Shown: one piece after another, positions 42,160-54,000 of the stretch
Layout of the letters: each line of letters starts with the position of its first letter
Numbering within the stretch: position 1 is the first letter of the stretch
DNA from: Aspidiotus rigidus
Lineage: Eukaryota > Arthropoda > Insecta > Hemiptera > Diaspididae
DNA: 64,000 nucleotides
Assembly: GCA_035079385.1 (NCBI GenBank)
Contig: JAVHKY010000054.1
Coordinates: 15,914,501 to 15,978,500, forward strand
Direction of reading: 5' to 3'
Made by a program: the position numbers and the translations under genes
Notes under the pieces: model-generated
What the model saw: the letters and a program-made list of their open reading frames with translations, nothing else
What the model was told of the DNA's origin: nothing
The model's database searches: none

Positions 42160-43320
42160 TGAGGATCTGATGTGATTGTGGTAATTGTTTTCAGTTGGGT
42201 GATGGGATGGAAGGAACCAATGCCTGTCAGTTCCTTGATATCTCTCCATATAGTAGAGGTGGACACAGGGTGGTTGAATTGTGCAACAAATGAACTCCAG
42301 GACTGTTTCATTCCAGAACGGATTAAGAGTTCTTGCTTTGGCGCGGGCTTTCTTATAAAAGTATCAAATCAGTTTGGGTGCGGTTGAAGTTGTGAGTACA
42401 AAGAATTTTTGTGCATGTTTTGATGGCTTGATGGATTTTGTCTGACCACCAAGGGACTTGATTGCGTTTCTTTGTTCCTGAAGTGTGAAGGATAGAGAGT
42501 TCTGCAGCGTTGGTAATGAACTTGGTAAATGTTTCTAGTGCTATGGAGGGTTGAAGGGGCCTGAAAGGGATGACGTGTTTGAAGTGAAGTCTTGAAAGAG
42601 GTCCTAGTTGGTTTTGTTGATGAGCCAGCAAGCAGTGGTTCAGAAATTGTTATGGGATAGAGTTTGCAATTGGATAAGAATACGGAAGTGATCATTGTCG
42701 CATAGGTCAGGGTGGGTAGACCAAATGAGTTTGGGAGAGAGGAAAGAGGAGGAGAAGGCAAGATCAATTGCTGAAAGTGAGCCGGAAGTAGAATTAAGAT
42801 AAGTAGGGGTCCCAGGGATGTTGAGGAGAGGTAGTTCATTATTACCAGGGAGTAGGTCATCTGAAATGTTGCCGCGTGAATTTGGGTGAAATTTGTTCAA
42901 GATAAGACCCCAGGTGAAACTGTGAACGTTAAAGTCTCTACAAATTATGTAAGTGATTGAATAATATTGACTATGTCAAAAAAGTTGATGTTATGTAAAG
43001 GAAGGATATACAGTGAGCAGAAGATGATTGGTAGAAGGTGTACTTGTGGGATACAGATTGAAATTGCAATATTTTGTAGCAAACTGGGATTGTAGATCAA
43101 GTGGGCGCTGTAGAGAGGATACAAGTAAGGCAGTTTCTCCACAGGCATGATTACTGGGTGGGTTGAAGTGGTTGTGTCTAAAAATGTTCTAGTTCAAGGT
43201 TTTAGGTTTCAGATAGATTTCTTTAAGGGTAATGATGATTGAATTGTATAGTGAAATCAGTTGTTGTAGTTCAGGCAGTTGTTCAAAGTATCCGTTCAAG
43301 TTCCACTAGAGGAGAAGAGT
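42160..43320 (-). pseudogene. LINE fragment: AP-type endonuclease region (minus strand)
   Basis: Reading leftward from 43317: WNLNGYFEQLPELQQLI, ITLKEIYL (position of the LQET motif), a degraded middle, CRDFNVHSFTWG (GDFNAH motif, about 42930), SGSLSAIDLAFSS and CDNDHFRI (SDH motif, about 42690). The linker then carries PWWSDKI (about 42445). These are the endonuclease motifs of I-like LINEs in order. The RT is absent. Several stops. Related to the 50478-53999 element. Confidence 0.8.
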
Positions 43321-43392
43321 CATGTATCAAAAAATAAAAGCATAAAGGCAGAGAAAGAGAGAGAGAGAGGGGGTGGGATAGGGAAGAAAAAC

Positions 43393-43663
43393 GATGTTCT
43401 TTGCTTGAATGCAATGTTTTAAATTAAATTTGAACTTCTATACAGTAGTATTACAAAAGTAGGGTGTTGATGCTATAGCTCTGAGAATCCTACCAGAACG
43501 CAAAAGCATGATGAGAACATCCTCCTAATATTCAGGATAGTTTAAAATTGCGTTCCTTTCCAGTTCATAAATAATGATACAAAATGGGATACGTGCACAA
43601 AGAATATTTTTCTAAAAATTCTGGATGAAATATTCTCCTAGCCCTTATGCATCCGCAGGTTTA
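43393..43663 (+). repeat. Dispersed repeat, copy 2
   Basis: Aligns with 34400-34721 directly and with 44862-45150 inverted. With the latter it forms a divergent inverted pair 1.2 kb apart. Confidence 0.75.
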
Positions 43664-44861
43664 AAAAATAATGATAAATTAAAAAAATAAAGTTCCCTAG
43701 AAACAATACGCTGTGACATCACAACAGCATTAGCTTTCAAAGCTCGATTTTGATTGGTGAATGACAGCAAAATGAGGTTGATGTGGATGTATTAACTAGA
43801 CTACAATGCACTAGTTCAGTTTGTAGTGCTGTATTGAGGACATTGAGAATTGACCAATGTAAATGCCTTAGAAGATATATGATTATAACATTATTTAATT
43901 TTTTCCCCTTCAACCTAATCGAAACACTAAATTTTTGTTTCATAACTTTTCGTCATTATATCATGTTTAACCATGTTACTTTGCACCATCATCATTAAGA
44001 AAGAAGGAAAACTACTCAAGAGGCATATGTGAAACAGTAATCTGAATCTTATTCAACCATGAAAGGAAACAATACTAAAACTACCCTTGTTGTTATCTAG
44101 TCATAAGAAAATTTCAGAAATTTCACCTGATTTCCTTCAATGAATGAGAACTTTCTTTTGATTCCAATTTTAGTTTAGATGTGACGATGATACTTATTGA
44201 TTTCTTCAATTATGATTTTTCTGAAGGAAGTTCTAAGAGAGAATATTGAGTCTTATGATTTCATATCTTGAAAATTCTGTATATGATGGAATGGAGTTTG
44301 AAATGGTATCAAAAATTTGTACAACTTGTGAGTCCACGTTCCAGAATTAGTGCTTTGCTCTCTCCCTCACTACCTCAAAAAGAAATTTAAATCTTTATTT
44401 CGATTTTTGATTGAAATTCAGCGTGGGGTCTGAAAAATATACTCAAACGACCCCGCAAAACTTCAAAATAGGCTAATGAGCTGAAAGAAAGTTATTATTA
44501 TTGAAAGCTTTGAAATATAATCCGGTATTGAATTAAACTCCGAGATGAAAAAGGAGAAAAAAATATGCGTTATCTTCTTGGAGATTCTAAATTGTCACTC
44601 CAACAAATTAATATTTTGTATCCGAAATTTCAAAATCAAAGATATTTCCAAGACCATTCGCAATATTGAAGCCTTCTCCCTTCTTGGATACATAATATGT
44701 ACAATAAATTTTAAAAATTTTGCTTACCTACTTTTTAAAAGTAGATCACATCCTTTGCTTCCTTAAAGAACTACAATTTGTTGTGTGTATATATGAGAGA
44801 GATGTTAGATGACTGTATCGCAAATGATTATCTGTAAACTTCTATGTTACTCTCTAAAAAA
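43664..44861. other. Interior between inverted repeat copies
   Basis: AT-rich, no recognisable ORF. It could be the interior of a non-autonomous element bounded by the two repeat copies, but no target duplication was found. Confidence 0.35.
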
Positions 44862-45150
44862 AGGATAGAATATTTTATCCAGAATTTTTAGAAATAAAAT
44901 TCTTTTTGAGCACGTATTCCATTTCATATCATTATTTGAGACCTGGAAAAGAACGCAATTTTGAACTATCCTGAATATTAGAAAGTCTTATAAATAAAAA
45001 TAAGCCAATACGTTCTTATCATGCTTTTGCGTTCTTCAAGTATAGGAATCTAAGGGCCAAGCTCCGACGACCTATTTTTGTAATAATACTGTTCGTACAA
45101 GTTCAAATTCGGGTCAATATATTGCAATCGAGCAAAGAACAATAATTTAG
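44862..45150 (-). repeat. Dispersed repeat, copy 3 (inverted)
   Basis: Reverse complement aligns with 34400-34680 and 43393-43640, including TAATATTCAGGATAGTT and a TTTGC(T/G)TC or TTTGCTCGATTGCAA edge. Confidence 0.75.
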
Positions 45151-45609
45151 AAATTTTCAAACCAAAACTCGGAAATACATGTCATTATTTACATTATCTA
45201 TTAGGGCCTGTGTATTGAAACAATGGAAAATGAGATGAAATGAGATTTGGTTTCTTAGATTGACATTGTTTAGGAGGCCTATTTCAATTCTGCTAAATGA
45301 AATCTTACTTTTCAACTTTTTCTTGCAGCGAAGTTTCTTTCCCCCTAAATATCTGACTGTTTAAAATAATCGACAGCTTCATTTTTTTCTTTCTTCAAGT
45401 CAAGATGAGTATTAATGCAATAATGCGCTCACAGTGGTAGTATGCTGATAGTCAATCTTAGATGATCACCAAAATTCTTAATTCTATTTTTGAAGGCATA
45501 GTTTAGAGAATATTTGGTTCTTGACAGTTTTCGTCTATCTGACCTGTATTTGGTTTCTTCGTTTACCGATCGTTTTGGCAATGTACAAAATGATATACTA
45601 TCCTACTTA
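45151..45609. other. Non-coding stretch
   Basis: Nothing recognised. Confidence 0.4.
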
Positions 45610-45935
45610 GCAACATGAGGTTCATCCGAGTTCCATCTCATTGGCAACATTGCTGGAACTCAGTTTCCTTGATTCTACAATTATATATCTTAGCGGAGCT
45701 CACATTTCGCATTATTATATCATATATTGCTGGACCTCGGATTGCACAATTCCATGAGATATACTTCTTCTTAATTAAGGGGTGAATCTTACCCCTCCGC
45801 ATGGTATAACATTTAAATTCATTTTCCAAGACTGTGGGTATAGCGCCCGTTGCGCTAGCTCAATTTTATCATGTGGATCTCAGGTTACCCACATATACTG
45901 CGGAGCTCAGATTCCGCGAACGTAAGTATATATAG
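45610..45935. repeat. GAGCTC-centred degenerate tandem array (locus 2)
   Basis: Units such as GGAACTCAGTTTCC, GGAGCTCACATTTCGC, GGACCTCGGATTGC and GGAGCTCAGATTCCGCG are spaced about 50 bp with TATATAT between them. Same type and orientation as 30941-31400. Confidence 0.6.
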
Positions 45936-46054
45936 ATGTACAAAATCATCTCAAGTTAGTACTGAGAAAGTTTTCTTCAGTGAAATTATTTTCTTAATTC
46001 TTGGAAAAATTACAAAAAATGCAAAAATTTAACCAGAACTGTCACTATAATCAG

Positions 46055-46400
46055 GTATAACGCAGAAAATGGCCCGTAAGAAGAAAATGAGGTACATGAA
46101 TGGCAATTTTCAGACCAACCAATGAACAAAAGGTAACAAATGAATAGTGAATCTTATAGGAAATCTTACGAGGAACAACTTTTGTTTGAATTTTTTTTTC
46201 TCTAAAATGCTTAGTTTTCGAGAAAATTGCGAAAAATTGAATTTTGTGGATAAAGGGGGCGGGGGGACTTTGCGGCAGGCAGAGTGCGTAGGACTCATCG
46301 GTATATTAATCAGGCGGTTATCCTGAGCACATTAAAAAAGAAAAATCTTCCGTCACATTTATGGCCCATAACTGTCATTTTTTCATCTTTATTGACTGAA
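46055..46400 (-). repeat. Dispersed repeat, inverted partner of 23395-23745
   Basis: Aligns end to end in reverse complement. See 23395-23745. Confidence 0.75.
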
Positions 46401-46689
46401 CTAATGGTCGGGTTCTCCAGAAATATCTTAAATTTACCATCACATAACTGCTGACCTCTTTCAGCGCGAAATATATCGACAAAGAGATAGATTAATTTAT
46501 CACCTGTACATACAGAAGGGGTACATGAATCATCATATTTTCAAGTCACAATCTCCTTTTGGTGAACTAAAGCGAGTCAGTTCCTGAATGTAGTTCAAAA
46601 TTATCGGTAAGGACGTGCTGAAATATTCTGACTTCTTTTTCGCTACTGATATTTATTCTGGAGAAACGTCTTCCATCCAATAATAAAAA
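46401..46689. other. Non-coding stretch
   Basis: Nothing recognised. Confidence 0.4.
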
Positions 46690-47580
46690 AGTTTTTCCCT
46701 CCTTAGAAAGTTTTGAGCTCTAACTTCTGTAGAGATAGAAGAGGTTGAATCTATAAGTCTCTGAGATGACCTAAAACTATGACGTCTTTGGCTGTAGAGA
46801 AGCCAGAGGCTAAACATAAGCTATATAAGCCAAAGAGAGTATTCTAGGCTAATTTAATACTATGAGGCTTACATCATGGTCCTCAGAAAAACGTTCGCGC
46901 TCGACCTTAGTGACGTCATCAATAATCTTTGCCTAATTTAAGAACGTGATTTTCGATTAAGAGTAATGGACCCCTGAAAAAAAGAGGCTTGAGAATATTT
47001 TGGGCTCTGAACTTTTGTAGAGGTGGAAAAATCTGAAGCTATAATTCTATAAGCTCGGCTATAACTCTCTATCACCAGGAAGTCTCAGGCTGGAGTAGAG
47101 GATTGGAGGCTAAACATAAGCTAGGCCATGTGATGGTGCATTCAACACTGCGGCTCTGTACAGGGATTACATCCTCATGAAAAAACGACCTTGTTAACGT
47201 CATCAATGGTTTTTACCTAATTTTAGGAACCGAGTTTCGATCTTTCATATTGGTGATGGACTTGAAGAAAATTTGGAGGTATGAACGTCGGTCGAGGTAG
47301 ACCCGAATGACGGTTGAGCTTCGAACCTCTAAAGTAAGCTATACAAAACGGATTCTTGAACTGAATTTCTCCCCAGGGATTGAAAGTTTAGCTGCAATCA
47401 ACATACGCTAGATCCAGAGGAGGATTTCTAGGTTTGGGACTCTCCTACTTGAGCCTCTTATTCTCACAATGAACGTGGATTGTCAAAAAAAAATTACAAA
47501 AACTGATAGGATTCGAAAGATGCATGAAAAATTCAAGTTAGAGGAGGGCGTGACGTCATTAATGTACTCAAGTGATTAGA
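46690..47580. repeat. About 290-bp tandem repeat with CRE-like sites, three units
   Basis: Anchors: GAGGCTAAACATAAGCTA at about 46804 and 47105 (300 bp); ACGTCATCAAT at about 46912 and 47196, with GACGTCATTAATG at 47552; TGAACTTTTGTAGAGGT-type starts near 46720 and 47015. Two units contain TGACGTCA, the palindromic CREB/ATF site. The third unit is degenerate. Confidence 0.6.
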
Positions 47581-48210
47581 AAGAAACGGAGGTTTCGATT
47601 ATAGAGTTGTGTACGACGAGAAAGAACGAATAAATAATTAACTCTCATTCATATATAGTTTCAACGTTCTCCTGAAATCTACAGTTCGAAGATCCAAATT
47701 CATCTGAAGTTTGAAGAACGCTGAACGCAGCGATCCCCGAATGAAGAAAAAGAAAAAAGAGATTTCAACTCAAAATATTTGATTTTTTCGTGCAAGGATA
47801 CGCAATTGATTGATTTAAAAGAAAAAAGCTCTTCCCGCATAAGTATAATTTATTTCGAACTTGTTTCGATCTCTTATTTAAGATTTTGCAGGCAGAGCGT
47901 TTTTTCTAGAAATCAATCGAGATTTCAACTCTTTCCCATTTCGTGAAAGGATGTGAGCGCAATGTTTAATACGTATTTCAGACTAACCTGAACTATTTTG
48001 AGACAGTTCCTTACATTCTCATTGAAGGCTCCCCTTTATTTATGAAAGTGGTTTCTAGCACTAATTGAAGTTTTTTTTTGGGTTACTTGTATTTGTATCA
48101 AATTTTCATGTATGCGTATAGATTGCCTTCTCAGAGAGGTTTGTTTTTCTAATATTGTTTAAAGGGTTGTAAAATACTTACCACATAATATTGTGTACTT
48201 CTTATTTCAG
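47581..48210. other. Non-coding stretch
   Basis: Nothing recognised. Confidence 0.4.
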
Positions 48211-48440
48211 GGCGTTCAGACGCAAGGGAGAGAGAGAGAGAGAGAGAGTAGGACGAGGAAAGAAAACCATTCGAAAACCACTCGTTCCTCGGACCTTTGG
48301 TTTGATAGGGGAACTCTTTTTGAAGGCGGTACGTTTCTGTACATTGCGCATCCCTCGCGGCGCACATTTTCTGAACCAGTTTCGACTGCCTATACACCGT
48401 ATTCAGTTGCGAATAAAGATCTCTATTAGTATGAAGTGAT
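48211..48440 (+). other. Candidate terminal exon (uncertain)
   Basis: A GC-richer island in AT-rich sequence. It begins after a good 3' splice site (CTTATTTCAG ending about 48211), includes a (GA)n run at 48231-48247, and ends near AATAAA at 48412-48417. Two overlapping frames of about 80 codons are open and neither resembles a known protein. It could be a non-coding or terminal exon of an unseen gene. Confidence 0.25.
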
Positions 48441-50477
48441 TTTGTTGATTTGAAAGATTTTATCGAACTTTTATCTTTTAATATTTTATTATTATTTTCT
48501 TTTTAACTTTTTGATTTTATCATTTAATATTTTATTGTTTTATAGTTGTTCAAATTTTTTATTTTATAGTTTAATTTTATTTTAATTCCTTTTTAATATT
48601 GGCTCGGCAATTCTCCTAGTTCTATACGTAAGTACACCCACTTTCTATACTTCCTTCTTGCTAGAATTTTATATTCTGATAACTCAATATTCGCTCATTG
48701 CTATTAAATTATTGATTCTAACAAATTCAACTTTTTGTGTTTGCAAAAAAATGTGTCTTTTTGAAACTAGAAATGATTTCTTTATTCTACCTTTTCTTCC
48801 AAAATTTTTTTTTTCTTAAATTCTGTGACCGAAAATGATTTTACGTATTCCCCCAAAAAAATTGATCTTTCTTCTGTTAGAATTTAGACTTGTAAAGATG
48901 AAGGTTCTTGACATTATAGTCAGTTTCTTTCACTGGCAATGCGTTCGGTCTTGTTTTACAACATGCATCATTTTAGAAAAAAATTCATTTTCAAGGGCGG
49001 AAAAAAAAAGAAGACGTGCATGGGAGGTGGCCGAGAGTGCGGTTATTGTGATTTATACAAAGGAGATATTTTTCATTATCTTGTTGGATGACGATGAGGT
49101 ATATTTTTCAAATTTAATAATATCGTAGATAATAATTTTTTTGCCTTTAGAGAAAGTGCAGGTCCCCTATAGATTATTTTGTTCGAATTTAACGCGAAAA
49201 TTTGTACGAGAGAATTGGTTGTGAGCGTGCGATAGTGAGAATTTAAAGCGTAAGAAAAAATCCCTGATTTATATTATGTAGGTTACCTGCGTTCAAAAAC
49301 AATTTGGTCACTTTTTTGAGAAAGAAAATTATTCATCAAGTCATGCTAAATAAATTGGATTATAACCGACTGTTGGGTGAGAGGGAAGCACGAGGTGAAT
49401 AAAGGAATTGAAGTTCTTGTTTGGTATAGTTTCTCTTCATGTAAGCTTTTCTTCTTTATTCTTCGTCCTTCATAAGATGTTAATTTCTGGAATTGAATAA
49501 TTATTTCTTTCTTTAATAATACGTTAATAGTTTAATAGCTTTATTTTTTACGTAACGAAACGCTATGAAATGATTAGTTCCGATCAAAGATCTTCGTCAA
49601 ACAAAAAATTCCCCTTTGTGAATGAATTTAAAGGAGGGGTTGTTGATCAATGAAATATTTGAGCGAAAGATTTGATCACCTCGTCGATTAATGATGTGCT
49701 GGAACATAGTTTAGTTTTACGAAAATAATATCGGAAAATGATGGGATATAGGACTTGATATATAATTGAAGTTGGTATTTTATCTCTTCAGCGCCTGAAA
49801 ATTTTTCAAAAATGATATTTTCAAATCTTCTTCTCATTATGCATAATATAGCCAAGTTGTGAACCAGTCGGATCTATTCGTTTTTGAATAAGTATTACGG
49901 TTAGACTGAAAAGAGTAAGGAATTTTACACAGTCACAGCCACCTAGCCCTTTCGGTTCCGCTTTTTCTCGTTCACGCTTTGAAGATGATTTCTTAAAGCT
50001 GTGACTTAGGTAGAATTGCTTGCGGTTTCTCGTAATTTTTTGCTCATTTGATTATACAACCCGTTAGAAAAGTGTTCATCAATCCTGGATGATCCCAAAA
50101 CCGCAGAGAAGTCCCGGACTCAAAGTAGGCCCAAAATACCCCGGAATTATCCCAGTGACGTCAAAAAACTATCTCGCAATCACGATCTTCTAAATCGAAA
50201 AACATATGCTATAAAAAGGAAATTTCTGTTTCTAGCTGAATTTGAAGAAAAGGAATCCTTTGTAGAGGTCTTGGAAAAATCTTGTCTAGGCCTTGAGAAA
50301 TACCGAAAGTTTACTAACTCGAAAGTCAAACTTTTTCCTAGTCCACTTCATCCTGAAGTCAAGATAGGATACCAAAGCGGGCTCGAGGCATTTTTTTCAA
50401 AAATAACCCTCACAAAAAACCGAACTCTTTCTTTCACAAAGTTGAACAAGGATTGAAAAAAACCTTTCTTACAGGAA
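48441..50477. other. AT-rich stretch without a gene
   Basis: T-rich plus strand with very low complexity near 48470-48600. No coding signal on either strand. TGACGTCA occurs at 50156. Confidence 0.4.
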
Positions 50478-50599
50478 TTTTTTTTTTTTTTTATTTTACA
50501 AGCTTTGAAGCTACTCTGGGGCTATTATCTTGACAAAAATTAATTTGAAAGACGGATACTATCACATGGTTAAATGAGGGGGAAGATGTCGGATGCGGT

Positions 50600-51420
50600 A
50601 AGATATTGTATTCGTTGATCTGTAAGTGTAGTGTCGCTAACTGTTAATGCCTCTTTTCTGGAGTGAGGAATATTGTGAGTATTTCGTAAGGGTGTTGGTT
50701 CGGGGCATGTAAAAATGTGGTTAACGTCAATTTTGTCGAGGTGGCATTTGTGGCATTCTTGTGGTTCAGAGTTGTTTAAAAAAAGATATGAGTGGGTGAG
50801 TCGTGTATATGTCCAATTCTGAAGCGTATAAGGACGGAAGTTTCTTTTCTTGATGGTCTGTTTTGGGAGTGTTTTGTAGGGGATCGATTTTGATGGGGAG
50901 AAGTTTGTTATTGGTTTGGTTAGTCCAGAAATGGGACCATTTTTTGAGTATATGGGCGCGATAGTTATTTTTAATATCGGATGATGGAATATGCCATTTG
51001 AGTGTTAATTTTGTTGAAATGTGTTGACTGTTTTGCTGCGTTGTCTCCACCGTCACTTTACGATAGTCCAATGTGCGCAGGGATCCAGATTAGTATGACA
51101 GATGATAAGGTTTCCGTTATTGTGTGAATGATGGTGTGGATTCGTGGAATAATTGGATTGTTCGAAAAAATTTTTTGTATACCCAAAAAGGACGACAGTG
51201 AATCAGTGACTATAAAGTATTGATTGTTCTGAGTGTGAGTAGATATTTCTTGTACGCATCTGAGGATAGCGAAGAGTTCGGCTGTGAAGACAGATGCACT
51301 GTCAAAGATGCGGAATTTGAATATTGAACGGTCGATCGCAAAGGCAAAGCTGGTCTTGTTGTTGAGTCGTGAGCCCTCAGTGAAGCAGTGGGTGTGTGAT
51401 TGGTAATTGTGTAAGAGGTT
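50600..51420 (-). pseudogene. LINE RNase H and Cys/His tail (minus strand)
   Basis: Reading leftward: HCFTEGSRLNNKTSFAFAID (FTDGS equivalent, Asp to Glu), SVFTAELFAIL, VTDSLSSFLGI and LIWIPAHIG, the four RNase H blocks. Then come a helical linker, HKCHLDK and a VNHIFTCPE segment (zinc-binding tail near 50740). Broken by stops near 51080 and 50765. Confidence 0.8.
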
Positions 51421-51852
51421 TTGTGTTTCTTTTTTGAGTGTATTTTTTGAGGTAGATGAGGGAAATTTATTAAGTTAGTCGTTGAAATGGGGTGAATTTA
51501 GTGCCCATGATGGAGTGGAGTTAAAGATGGGAAGTAGAGGGTTAAATACAAATTTTCGTTCGTGTACGCGTTGTGAGTTGAGTTTGATAATTTTAGTAGA
51601 GTTATGGGAGAATTTTTGATAGTTGGTAGGAAGAAAACAGTGGTTAAATGTGGGAGAATTTTTATTATCAGATATATTAGCTAAAAATGAGTTTGTTAGG
51701 ATCTGTCGGCGGTATTCCAGAGGGGGTTCGCCTGCCTCAGCACATAGGCTGAGGCTAGTTCTGAAAGCGCCTAGGAATAGGCGAAGTGACGCGTTTTGAA
51801 TTGAGTTTAATGTGGAAAGGATAGATTTCTTGGCTAGTCCATAGATTGGGGC

Positions 51853-53235
51853 TCAATGATCCAGCTGTGATCGGATGAGGCTTCGGTATAGTTGCAAGAG
51901 AATTTTGTTATTGCATCCTGTGCTGGGATGTGCGAGGTATTTGAGGACGTTGAGTGTACGATTGCATTTGCCTGTGAGGTATTTTATGTGTGGTGTCCAT
52001 GTCTGAGTCTGGTCGAATTTTACGCCAAGGAATTTAGTATTGTTTTTGGTGTGGATTGTGTTCCCGTTTAATTTGAGTGGGGGGGGGATAGTTGGTATAG
52101 GTTTTCTGTATCGGAATATGATTAGGTGTGTTTTATTCGCCGAGAAACGGAAGCCGTTTTTGGATGCCATTTGAGTTAGGTTATCGAGGTTTTCCTGAAG
52201 TAGGCGGTGTGCTCAGCTGGGTAAGTCAGACTTGATAGATAAGCTGTAGTCGTCTGCGTAGAGTCTTTGGGTTAAGGGGAATTGTATGGTTTTAGTTATA
52301 TCATTTATTGCGACCATTATGAGGAAGACGCTGAATACTGATCCTTGCGGGACACCGTTTTGTATTGTGTGGGGGGATGAGGTCTTATCTTTGATTCTTA
52401 CTGTTATGAATCTGTTTTCGAGGAATGTTTTGAGGATGTTAGGGAGGTTACCAGGTAGACCGTGGTCGAATAATTTTTATTGATGAGATGTCTCCAGACT
52501 CGGGGGAAAGCTTGTTCGAGATCGAAGAAGACTGTGTAAAGGCTAGATTTAGATAGGCTTGCGTCTTGTAAGTCAGCTAGCTAGGGCATGTTGGGTGCTT
52601 CTTTCCTTACGTGAGCCGAACTGATATTCAGAGACGAGGTTATTAGATTCGAGGTACCATATAAGTCTTTTGTTAAGAATTTTTTCGAATATTTCTCCGA
52701 GTACACTTGTTAGAGCTATAGGGCGGTAGGAGGGGGCCAAAAGTGGGTCTGATACTGGTTTAAGTAGTGGGATGATGATGGCTAGTTTCCACTGCTGGGG
52801 ATATTGACCCTGCTTGAAAATTTGGTCGTATAACTTAAGGAGATAGTTCATGGAATTTTCGTGTAGGTTTTTGAGCATGAATAGATGTATTCTGTCAGGA
52901 CCTGGTGATGAATTTTCTAAGTCTGCCTTGATGGCAATGTTCAGTTCAAGAAGAGTTACGGGTAGATTGTAAGGAGTTTCTGTGTTTTCAGTGGAGAAGT
53001 TGATTGGAGAGGCTTCTTCAGCTAATTTTTGAAGTCTGAAGGTTTCGTCGCAGTTCTCGTCCGATGAGACCGATTTATAGTGGAAGGCGAGAATTTCCGC
53101 GATATCAAGGGGGTCAGTTGCGATTTGGTCTTGGTTTTTGATCTGTGTGATGTAGTGTGCTTGTTTCTTCCCCGTTAATCTCTTAATATTGCTCCACAAA
53201 GTGGAGTCGGGAACGGGCTCATCTACGGTCGACAA
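51853..53235 (-). pseudogene. LINE reverse transcriptase, two broken frames (minus strand)
   Basis: 53235-52573 gives SSPGPDRIHLFMLKNL, SYRPIALTSVLGEIFEKIL and a SEYQFGSRKERSTQHAL segment. After a stop come FFDLEQAFPRVWR (motif A, about 52510), NGVPQGSVFSVF (motif B, about 52360) and LYADDYS (catalytic motif C, about 52250). 52170-51853 adds FSANKTHLIIF and an LGVKFD segment. The domain order is normal for a LINE RT. A TGA near 52215 and the break near 52573 prevent a single protein. Confidence 0.85.
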
Positions 53236-53365
53236 GAATGAGCTCCAAGACCGTTTTTTGCTAGAATGGATTAGAACTCTCGCTTTCGCTCTTAGTTTTT
53301 TATATTCGATGAAATCGGATTATTGCCGGGATGAGTTATACTTACGAAGGGCTTTCTTACGATTT

Positions 53366-53997
53366 TTAATAGCCAGTTTTATTTCGTTGGACCACCAAGG
53401 GTACCTGCCCTGGTTTGTGAATGCCTGAGGTTTCTGGTATGGCAGTTTGAGCGGCGTGGATGATGTAGTCAGTAAACATTTTTATTGCGTCACCGATATA
53501 CGAGGGGTCCTGGAGGTCCAGAATTAAGATTTTCTGTGAGTTCATTGAAAGTAATCCAGACTGCATTTTGTATGCGCCATCGAGGTGTGGTTTTGAAAGT
53601 ATTTTGTGTGTGTGTGTTGTGATATTGAGGTAGATGGGGAAATGGTCGCTGTCACATGGGTCTGGGTTAGTTTTTCAGGAGATTTTGTTAGCGAGAATTC
53701 TGCAGCATATAGTCGGATCAATGACGGATAAGGTTCCATAAGTAGAGTTTATATGAGTTGGGTAGTGTGGTTTGTTCAGTAGGATTAAGTCGTCAGCTTG
53801 AGGAAGGATTTTATCCATGATATTTCCATGTGAATTTCTATACTGGTGTTCTTCGAGGCCCCAGTGGGGCTGTGGGCGTTGAAGTCTCCGCACAGCACGA
53901 AAGGGGTGGGGAGAGCCTGTAAAAGTTGATTCATGTCGTTTGTTGAGATGCACTGCGAGGGAGGTATCCCAGTTTCCTGAATAAATAGTATGTCCAC
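53366..53997 (-). pseudogene. LINE endonuclease remnant (minus strand)
   Basis: ILFIQETGI (the LQET motif) leads almost directly to PPSQ, LLQALPTPFVLCGDFNAHSP and, in another frame, TYGTLSVIDPTI. Roughly 90 residues expected between QET and PPSQ are missing, so the domain has an internal deletion. A linker with PLVVQRNKTGY corresponds to PWWSDKI in the 42160-43320 copy. Confidence 0.75.
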
Positions 53998-54000
53998 TTG

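Larger units (their letters stand above)
50478..53999 (-). mobile_element. Minus-strand LINE, I-like, near full ORF2 but degraded
   Basis: From right to left it shows endonuclease, RT, RNase H and a Cys/His tail, ending in a poly(A) run seen as T at 50479-50493. It lacks the endonuclease start and has stops and frameshifts throughout. At 54000 it abuts an unrelated LINE. The C-rich coding strand and the motifs match the LINE at 8981-10053 but the sequence is diverged. Confidence 0.85.

Noticed and set aside
48231..48247. (GA)n microsatellite as a functional GAGA-factor element
   Set aside because: A simple repeat of this length is common and nothing around it supports promoter function.
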